Shown in pieces: positions 47,301 through 64,000 of a stretch of DNA of 64,000 bases (position 1 is its first letter; each line of letters opens with the position of its first letter). The translations under genes and the position numbers were made by a program. Source of the stretch: Branchiostoma belcheri (taxonomy: Eukaryota > Chordata > Leptocardii > Amphioxiformes > Branchiostomatidae); assembly GCF_001625305.1 (NCBI RefSeq), contig NW_017802503.1, positions 253,099 to 317,098 of the forward strand. Reading direction: 5' to 3'. The notes under the pieces were generated by a model. The model saw only the letters and a program-made list of their open reading frames with translations. It made no database searches and had not been told where the DNA came from.

Positions 47301-50300
47301 TCCAACACTTCGTCATCAAGAGACAGGACATCCTCCAGCTCATGTTCCGCTATTCCATTTCTTAAAGTAACAAAAAGGACATTTAAGGATTATTGAGGAA
47401 ATAGACTGGGGCTTTTCTAAAGCAAAAGTGCAAGGTACATGTACCAACTGTCATGGCACAGAAGCCAAAAATGTACATTTTCAGCCAAAAATGGCAAAAT
47501 ATGCCAAAAGATTGAAATGCCCGCATATCCAGATTTGCTTAAAATACATTTAGGTATACATGTCTGCCAAATTTGGTGCTTTTAGACAAAAGTGCACATT
47601 CAATTTTTCAGCTATGCCTCTCACAGGCCTATTAAGAAAACATGGCAACAGAGAAGGACTTCACAATGACAGAACACTAGCACCATTTCTTACCTGGCAG
47701 CAGCGATGTACCCCAGTGTGTGGGACACAAAGATGGTTCCATGCTGCACCTCTAGCCTCTCATACAGCAGATTGATGGCCGCCCTCGCCGACTGGGCGAT
47801 CCGCAGTTCCGATTCTGGGGTGTAAGACTTCCACCTCCGAGCCTCATCAAACGCCAGCTTGAGGAACAGCGGCTGCCGACAGTGTGAGAAGGCAGACAGG
47901 ATGACTTCCCTTTGTTTGTCTGTGAGGCACCGCTGGATCCGAGCGAGCCACGTGTCCAGAATCTCGCTCCCCACCTGTTCCGACAATGTGGGCACCTGGA
48001 TGTAGCTCCTGTCGCTGCGGACGGTGCGCTTCAGAGTCTTCAGCAGATCGAACTCTTCGGGCAGGGTGGAGACCACGATGTGGACGTTTGGTGGGAGGGA
48101 TTTGGGCAGCCAGGTCAGGCTGTAGGCTCGGTCCACGGACGACAATTGGTCCAGGGAGTCCAGAAGGATGAGAAGCGGCCGACCCTTCTCCGACACCTTG
48201 TCCAGAAGCGTGGACAAGTACTGGACGATTTCAGCAAAGTTGTTGAGAACTCTTTCCGCGGGTGCCTCAATGCCGTAGACCTCACATATCTGTAGACAGA
48301 GGCTCTGTAGAACCGGGTGGATCAGTGTGCTGTGTGGGGACGTGCCCAGGAAACGGATGATCGTCACCAGGTTTTCTCCGAACCTCTGGGCGGCATTCTG
48401 CGCCAGCATGGCCATGATGGACGACTTGCCGCTACCGGAGGCTCCGTGGATCACGAACGGCTGATGGTTGGCCTTGTCCGTGTCCTTCATGTACGTGTAC
48501 ACAGCGTCAAAGATCTCCTGTCTTCCGCAGAAACTCTCACACTTCGCCTGGCAGAAACGTGCGTGCGAGATCACTTCTGTCAAAAACCAGTCATCGTTCT
48601 GTTCTTGTTCACTCTCGCTCTGCAAGCTCTTGAAAATCATCGCTTTCAGATCGGCCACGAAGTCGTCACTGAACCGTTCCAGATACGAGGCGTGACTTTC
48701 CACGTCTTCATTAACCCCCTTGTCGGTCCACTCTAGCTCGTACTGGTGAACGTTCTTCAGTTTGGCCGGCAGTTTCCCCTTCAGGTCCTCCAGCAGGCTC
48801 TGGGACTCTTCGTTGAGCTTCTCCCTGTCCATCAGGTCCAGGTAGGCGCTGACCGCGTCTGCTCCCACGTGCTTCTCGATGTTCTGAAGGTTCCGCATGA
48901 AGATCACGGCTCGCTGGTTTGCGTCGGTCGACTCCATGATGCCTCTGCTGATCTCCGTCTCAGTCACTAACAAGAAAGAACCTTTTTTTAAACTTCTTGG
49001 ATTGACAATGGATTTGAAGCCAACTCCATCATATTAGGAATGTACACATAGCCAGAGTGCCATTTTGCTCCCTATTGAGCTGCCCTATTTGAGTGTAGGC
49101 AGCCTGGTAAACAAACTTTGGGATGGCACCCAGGCTAATGCAACCACTGGCAAGTAATTCTAGAATATTTTCAACTTGAACCAGGTCTGTCCCTAACCAT
49201 AGCCCTAGCCCTAGCCCTAGCCCTAGCCCTAGCCCTAGCCCTAGCCCTTAAACCCTACCCCTAACCCTAGCCATAACCATACCCTAACCCTAACCCTAAC
49301 CCTAACCCTAGACCTAACACTAGGCCTAACCCTAACAATAAACCCTAACCCTGGTTCCCCTAACCCTAGCCCTAACCCTAACCCCAGCCCCAACCCCAAC
49401 CCTAACCCTAACCCTAACCCTATTAAACCCTAACCCTAACCCTAACCCTAACCCTAACTCTAACCCTAATCCTAACCCTAACCCTAACCTAACCCTAGCC
49501 CTAGCCCTAGCCCTAGCCCTAGCCCTAGCCCTAGCCCTAGCCCTAGCCCTAGCCCTAGCCCTAACATTAACCCTAATCCTAACACTAATTTAAAGTGTTA
49601 GGCTAAAAAAAGGAGCAAAAGCACACAAGTGTACAAGAAATTACCTGATTTGATGTATTTGTGTTGCTGTTCCTCAGTCACCAGTCCTTCCTTGTAAGCT
49701 GCCTTCACAGCTGTGCGGAGAATATTCTCCAGCTGAACCGTCACCTGATACCACCCCTCCTTGTCTTTCAGTCGCAGGCTCTCATTGGCTGGTTCCATGT
49801 CCGTGTAATATTTAAACTTGCTGGTGATTGGCTGTAGTAAACAGACCGCGGGGACGGCGTTGTCGTCCTTGAGGTACCATTCATTGATGACGGCGGTGTC
49901 CATGTCTAGTTCGCCGGCCTTCTTTAGGAGAATGTCCAGTTCTTCTGCCTCTATCTTTGCAGGAATGGGACGGTAGCCGTACCGGTTACCTAGGAATGCC
50001 TGGAGAGGGAGAAACATGATCAAATTACATTGTATGGCTGCTTTTCAATCAGAATTTTCCATATATACATGTATATAAATGTAAAGGAAGATAATAAAAG
50101 AAACCTATTACTATGTACACTTCACTCAGGTGTTAATGAGTACGTAGCTTAGGTTAGGGGCGTCCCTCAGATAGGACGTTAAATGGAGGTCCCGTGTTTA
50201 GGGACAGCCACACCCTATGCAAATCAAAGAACCCACCACACCTTTAAAAAAAGGGGCATGCCCCGGTGTGCGATGGTACAAACACTACTGTATGGAGTTG

Positions 50301-52203
50301 GTGACTTCGAATCACCCAGATAGAGGCCTGGCGAACTCCTGTCTCGTATTAGTATCACCGTCCGTCCGGTCTCGTATCACCCGGACGGAGGCGTGGCAAA
50401 CCCCGTCTTGTATTAAGCTAACGAAAGGGTATGTCACCTCTTAAGGGGTGATATAACCCCCACCAATGATGATGACCTACATGTAATCTTGAATCAGATT
50501 TCTCCTATTACTTAACATTTTACCCAGACTAGACACATCTGAACCCTCACCACAAAGTTGGGTCCGACCGACAGTCTCTTGCAGGTGTCAATCTCCATCA
50601 GGCACAGCGCGCAGGTCATGTGATCGGCCACAACCTGCATGATGAACAAAATGACTAATAAACTGGTGGACGTCCCAACTACTAAGTACCTAATACCAGC
50701 CCAGAAGAGAACAAGAAATAATCACGCCTTCAAGTACCAGAGTTATCAACCAAGGATTGAGGTGTTCAAAAACTCATTCTTCCTAATCTATCACAAAGTG
50801 GAACTCGCTGTCACCAAGTACAGTAGGGGCATTGTCATTAGATAAACTAAACAATGTTTAGAGTTTGATGTTGAAAGGTTGTAACAAGTTGTTCGGTGTG
50901 ATATAGCCAGCTGCCGCCGAGCCGCATGCCTGCGAAGCTGGTGTGTTACACCAAAGGGCGGTTATACCGGCTATACAGATACAGAAGCTGGTGTGTTATG
51001 CCAAAGGGCGGTTACACCGGCTATACAGAATTACAGACCTCGTCCCTTACGCCCCAGCGCATGTCCATGACCTGGAAGTCCAGCCCCTGCTTCTGACAGA
51101 ACTCCCGCAGCTCAGGGTACGCCTTCTGCAGCAGGATGTTACGCTCCTTAGCCATGTCTGGGGGAAAGGGAGCGAACATGTAGCTTTAGATGTATAGACA
51201 AGCTTCTTTTTCATTAGTAATCTTGTGGACACCATACATTTTCATAGCCTCCAGGATATCAATTTTATTTTGGCAGTCGAGTCTCTTTAAAATTTTTCCT
51301 CTCTGCAAATTGGTTGAGAGGATGAAAGAGACTCGACAGCCAAAATAGGTTTGGTGACCAGGCTAGCATTTAAGAAGCCATGGTAATAAAACAAAAAGGT
51401 AACCTTGTTTTACATAAAATTGACTTGGAAGCTTTTAATACCTTTTTAAGAACGGTATGTTCTATAAACATTCTCCTCAGATCAGAAATTATGATTCTTG
51501 ATTTCAGTACCCTAACGTCGGATCCAAGGCCTGCATAGTTAGAGCTTGCCTGTGGGGTAGGGCTGCGTACCTAAACGTAACATCAGGTACAGGTACAGGT
51601 ACTGGTACAGAGGTTTAGGTACAGGTCCGGACCTGTACCTGTACCTGAACAATTTGACAAATTAACACGTGTTCTTCACTTTTTCAATCATGACACAGAA
51701 ACAATAATAAAGTGTTGGAGGGAAGGGAAAATGACTGACCTCTGACCTGATTTGAGTTTGTTGACCAATCACAACCCTGGATCAGCCACACTCTCGCGAT
51801 GTCTCGTGAGACTGAGGATCTCAAATCAATCGACGGTGTTTACGTCTTTTCCAGTGCTAATTTTTCGTCTTTGTGGTAGGATTTACCTATCTTTAGTCAT
51901 ATACATGGTGTAAACTAGCTATTTCGGTATATACTCGTTACTTCATGATCCGGTATTTTGGACCTGTACCGAAACGATTTTTACGGTATTGGACCGGTAC
52001 AGTGTACCGGTCCGCAGCCCTACTGTGGGGTGTGGAACCTGAAAGCAAGGGTCCATAATAACAGGTAAAAGATACAAAACGATTCTCGGCTCACCTGAGA
52101 AAGTGGAGCTCATAAAGATGCGAACGATGTTGGACTTGTCTGGCGGTAACGCCGTCATGTGCCCCTCCATGAGCGCTGCTCTCATCTCTGATGTCACCTC
52201 CAT
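35386..52203 (-). CDS. NWD1-like NACHT and WD40 repeat protein (NLR-type)
   Basis: Constant exons, 5' to 3': 52095-52203, 51039-51157, 50551-50634, 49645-49999, 47694-48966, 47157-47360, 46570-46677, 45906-46081, 45382-45534, then a cassette slot, 41742-41909, 40885-41084, 40256-40439, 39749-39854, 38537-38714, 38023-38181, 37389-37572, 36725-36887, 35990-36435 and 35386-35645. All borders are GT/AG and all phases agree, giving about 1602 residues with one cassette (human NWD1 is about 1560). The N-terminus has VRIFMSSTFSDMAKERNILL (DUF4062-like). NACHT is in the largest exon with Walker A GASGSGKSS (near residue 400) and Walker B LLILLDSLDQL. The next exons match NWD1 (DVLSLDDEVLDDVYQYW, ADFFLGTWSNG). 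About 13 WD repeats follow (e.g. GSDKVVKLWDL, GGHDRSLKMWDLQTG), probably two propellers. The tail is KVRSRMMKKSNFCQIL. An in-frame stop precedes the ATG, which fixes the start. Confidence 0.85.
35806..35839 (-). ncRNA. Hammerhead-ribozyme-like motif, Penelope-type (complete core)
   Basis: On the minus strand: CTGATGA box, one extra A, stem II AGGTAG.../...CTACCT around GTGGATG, then GAAACGTC. The same flanking repeat as at 25473 is present but the stem II bases differ in a compensatory way. It lies in the last intron of the NWD1-like gene, in sense with it. Confidence 0.65.
37051..37083 (+). ncRNA. Hammerhead-ribozyme-like motif, Penelope-type
   Basis: CTGAAGA box, extra A, stem II GGTGAC/GTCATC (one G-T wobble position) around AGATG, then GAAACGTC. 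The downstream flank (GCTGAATAAAGACGAC, then AAAAGAGTCTCTTTACTT) is shared with the 46168 and 62530 copies. A partial inverted copy (ACGTTTCGGTGAC) lies at 37015-37028. Confidence 0.65.
38310..38515 (+). repeat. Dispersed repeat R-C, copy 2, with hammerhead-like core
   Basis: It aligns over its whole length with 24255-24456. The core 38396-38427 has CTGAGGA, A, stem II GACCAG/CTGGTC with a GGTG loop, then T and AAAGCTC instead of GAAAGCTC. Stem II is perfect but the following G is lost. Confidence 0.65.
38794..38826 (-). ncRNA. Hammerhead-ribozyme-like motif, Penelope-type (complete core)
   Basis: Minus strand: CTGATGA, extra A, stem II GATGAC/GTCATC with loop AGACG, then GAAACGTC. It is the left member of an inverted pair. 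Confidence 0.65.
38910..38942 (+). ncRNA. Hammerhead-ribozyme-like motif, Penelope-type (complete core)
   Basis: CTGATGA, extra A, stem II GATGAC/GTCATC with loop AGAAG, then GAAACGTC. It is the right member of the inverted pair. Confidence 0.65.
39105..39326. repeat. Foldback element, arms of about 88 bp
   Basis: The left arm (TAACATCTGTGTCCATAATA onward, through CCACCTTGAGAAACAGTGTG, to about 39194) is the inverted complement of the right arm (about 39236-39326) with few mismatches, around a loop of about 40 bases. It is a MITE-like foldback in an intron of the NWD1-like gene. Confidence 0.75.
39360..39448 (+). mobile_element. LINE-type 3' terminus (hairpin plus AATA repeats)
   Basis: CAGGGTGTCCC pairs with GGGACACCCTGG across a short loop and is followed by (AATA)n, a layout typical of CR1/L2-type 3' ends. 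No coding part is present. Confidence 0.5.
39858..39944. repeat. (GAAT)n tetranucleotide microsatellite
   Basis: About 20 copies of GAAT/GAAC in tandem, adjacent (4 bases) to the acceptor of the NWD1-like exon 39749-39854. Confidence 0.9.
41604..41636 (+). ncRNA. Hammerhead-ribozyme-like motif (decayed)
   Basis: CTGAGGA, extra A, stem II GGTGTC/GGCACC (one mismatch) with loop TGATA, then AAAACATC. GAAA and the GTC triplet are altered. Downstream sequence (CAATCTTGGTTGTGTACAAG) is shared with the truncated copy near 32940-32990. Confidence 0.4.
42051..42141. repeat. Short foldback
   Basis: GTAAAGTTAAAGCTTTGTTC (with CAGCACAAG following) is inverted at 42113-42141 with two mismatches. The loop is about 33 bases. 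Confidence 0.75.
43266..43457 (-). CDS. NWD1-like cassette exon, copy 4
   Basis: 192 nt, phase 1 at both ends (acceptor CGAAAG after a CT-rich tract, donor GTATTA). It encodes 64 residues with the shared pattern ASELIGRLSAFGRHFERIG, VRQCMWWCQDRC and FPPPG. It matches the single linker segment before the first WD repeat in NWD1. All four copies can splice from 45382 and into 41909 in frame. Confidence 0.8.
43652..43741. repeat. Foldback with AGCCTGGG termini
   Basis: AGCCTGGGAGCCAGATCCAT with CACACTGGACACA is inverted in TGTGTCCAGTGTTCTATGGG with TCTGGCACCCAGGCT. Related AGCCTGG/CCAGGCT ends occur at 49088-49136 and 51246-51365. It is probably a MITE family. Confidence 0.7.
43926..44108 (-). 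CDS. NWD1-like cassette exon, copy 3
   Basis: 183 nt, phase 1-1 (acceptor TCTAAG, donor GTATAC). It encodes LSAELVGRLSSYSADFVRIR, QCLSWCSANC and FPPPG. It is closest in start (AFERD versus AFSQK) to copy 4, and separated from it by 470 bp of intron with a foldback repeat. Confidence 0.8.
44199..44456 (-). CDS. NWD1-like cassette exon, copy 2 (longer)
   Basis: 258 nt, phase 1-1 (acceptor CCCTAG, donor GTACTA). It encodes LATELVGRLDWLSDRSRHIG, QCRAWCSRWC, a 26-residue insertion with extra Cys (SCCTRW), then FPPPG. The insertion looks like partial internal duplication of the WC..WC segment. Confidence 0.8.
44515..44694 (-). CDS. NWD1-like cassette exon, copy 1
   Basis: 180 nt, phase 1-1 (acceptor TAACAG, donor GTATAT). 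It encodes LALELIGRLVPFERQSRPIV, QSRAWCTKFC and IYPPG. Only 58 bases separate it from copy 2. A spacer this short can hinder joint splicing and favour exclusive use. Confidence 0.8.
46168..46200 (-). ncRNA. Hammerhead-ribozyme-like motif (one core change) with partial inverted partner
   Basis: Minus strand: CTGAGGA, extra A, stem II GGTGAC/CTCACC, then AAAACGTC (first G of GAAA lost). An opposed partial copy (CTGAGGAAGGTGACAGATGG) starts at 46279 but loses GAAA. The flank AGAGACTCTTTTTACACAAC is shared with 62485. Confidence 0.5.
49190..49592. repeat. Interstitial telomere-like array (CCCTAA)n with (CCCTAG)n blocks
   Basis: About 390 bases of tandem CCCTAA, the complement of the animal telomere unit TTAGGG, alternating with two long homogeneous blocks of CCCTAG (about 49198-49250 and 49494-49562). 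It lies in the intron between exons 49645-49999 and 47694-48966 of the NWD1-like gene. Confidence 0.9.
50639..51036 (+). mobile_element. LINE 3' end (ORF2 C-terminus, 3' UTR, 50-bp tail units)
   Basis: The frame to 50845 contains TRNNHAFKYQ, QPRIEVFKNSFF and VELAVTKYSRG, the usual R...HSFFP....WN end of LINE ORF2 in decayed form. Then come a 3' UTR, CTGCCGCCGAGCCGCATGCC, and about two 50-bp units containing AAGGGCGGTTATACCGGCTA. It is 5'-truncated. It sits in the intron between the second and third exons of the NWD1-like gene, and its tail ends within about 10 bases of the exon 51039 donor (GTCTGT). Confidence 0.7.
51558..52022. mobile_element. hAT-type MITE with 8-bp target-site duplication
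   Basis: Termini TAGGGCTGCG...CGCAGCCCTA are inverted complements. CTGTGGGG is present exactly on both sides (51550-51557 and 52023-52030). The 8-bp duplication and TAGGG terminus fit hAT elements. The interior is rich in GGTACAGGTAC and its complement. No coding capacity. It lies in the first coding intron of the NWD1-like gene. Confidence 0.85.
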
Positions 52204-52905
52204 CTTGTTAAGGTTACTTGTAGTATTCTACAACCCCTGATTCAAAATTCTGGGGGACAGAAAATTGCAAAACAAAAATGATGAGTTTAAGCAAGGAAAG
52301 GTAAAAGATCTAGACAGTCACCTCCATCTTGTTAAGGGTGGTCCTCTACAATCCCTGATTCAAAATTCTGCAGGACAGTAAATTGCAAAACAAGATTTAA
52401 ACTAGGATTAGGCCACACCAATTTAATTTCTTGGTTAACGGATTCGCCGCTTCATTTTTTTCTGATTTGCAAATAAAAATAAAAATCCAGAATCAACTGC
52501 AAAATGCTCATATTTTTCCCTGAACAGTTGAAAACAGTCCTTTTCTTCGTAGTTGTTACAGTTATTCCATCCTTCAATGCAATGGTATCATTAAAAGTTC
52601 AAAATTCATTGTTTAAATTTTGAACCAGCCTGGTGTGTTGGCTACATGGCTCCTATCGTACCATTTTGGGCCATAATACGATGCCTAGGCCTGTTTTTAT
52701 TTATTTATTTTTTTCGCCCGCCCGCTCCATTATTTTTCTAGAAAAATCCGTTAACCAAGAAATTAAATTGGTGTGGCCTTAGGAAGGGTAACAGATCTAG
52801 ACCTTTGTACTCAATACTACGTAGATATCATGCAAATGACATTGTCTTTCTCTACAATCCTTCAATCAAAATTCTGGGGGACAGAAAATTGCAAAACAAG
52901 ATGAG
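52190..52905. repeat. Direct duplications covering the NWD1-like start region
   Basis: TCACCTCCATCTTGTTAAGG...CCCTGATTCAAAATTCTG...GGACAGAAAATTGCAAAAC at 52193-52275 is repeated at 52319-52400 and, in part, at 52853-52905. The second copy carries a decoy ATGGAGGTGACTGTC that ends at a stop after five codons. A Harbinger-type MITE lies between copies 2 and 3. Confidence 0.8.
52411..52778. mobile_element. Harbinger-type MITE, 368 bp
   Basis: Perfect 34-bp terminal inverted repeats start GGCCACACCAATTTAATTTC (52411-52444 and 52745-52778), with TTA on both sides (52408-52410 and 52779-52781). It shares the GGCCACA terminus and a TTTTTTCGCCCGC interior tract with 18142-18553, so the two belong to related families. 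Confidence 0.8.

Positions 52906-64000
<11,095 letters not shown>

Noticed and set aside
47912-48736. Open frames on the strand opposite the NACHT exon
   Set aside because: Codon-bias shadows of a long GC-rich exon; no homology or splice support.

Overview
The window is animal genomic DNA: intron-rich genes with GT-AG introns, low gene density and many decayed mobile elements. The gene set (a DRP1/DNM1L orthologue, an NWD1-like NACHT-WD40 gene, proteins with a P2X7-type C-terminal domain) and the repeat landscape fit an invertebrate deuterostome, most likely a cephalochordate (amphioxus, Branchiostoma). The species call is inference.

Left part (1-24 kb). This is mostly mobile-element territory: a 1.57-kb hAT-like element (237-1808), a 92-bp satellite (about 4.1-5.0 kb), a TTAA-flanked inverted-repeat element (5260-5920), fragments of LINE reverse transcriptase on both strands (6.6-7.9, 9.4, 13.2-13.8 and 20.6-21.2 kb) and a Harbinger-type MITE (18142-18553). 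Two convergent multi-exon genes sit inside it. On the + strand (9858-13129) is a DDE/RNase H-like transposase-derived protein whose exons join in frame. On the - strand (13992-16647) is a four-exon gene encoding a P2X7-type C-terminal zinc-binding domain behind a long Gly/Ala/Pro linker.

Middle (24-35 kb). Two EGF-like exons of an unresolved - strand gene lie at 24.5 and 26.6 kb. The rest is repeat-rich DNA without a recognisable gene.

Right part. The main gene is a NWD1-like NACHT/WD40 (NLR-type) gene on the - strand. Nineteen constant coding exons plus four interchangeable cassette exons run from the ATG at 52203 to the stop at 35386. The order is DUF4062-like N-terminus, NACHT ATPase, winged-helix/linker, then about 13 WD repeats, ending in a polybasic CaaX-type tail (CQIL). 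Its introns hold a 390-bp telomere-like array, a hAT-type MITE with a perfect 8-bp target duplication, a second Harbinger-type MITE and several Penelope-type repeats carrying hammerhead-ribozyme-like motifs. Divergently, DNM1L (DRP1, mitochondrial/peroxisomal fission GTPase) starts at 55043 on the + strand and runs off the window end in its eighth coding exon; its 5.2-kb first intron contains a complex tandem-repeat element.

Most notable: (i) four tandem, same-phase copies of the exon linking NACHT to WD40, all able to occupy the same slot; (ii) a set of hammerhead-like motifs whose stem II sequences covary between subfamilies and whose stem III is a 4-nt palindrome; (iii) a duplicated, apparently selected CaaX-encoding terminal exon.
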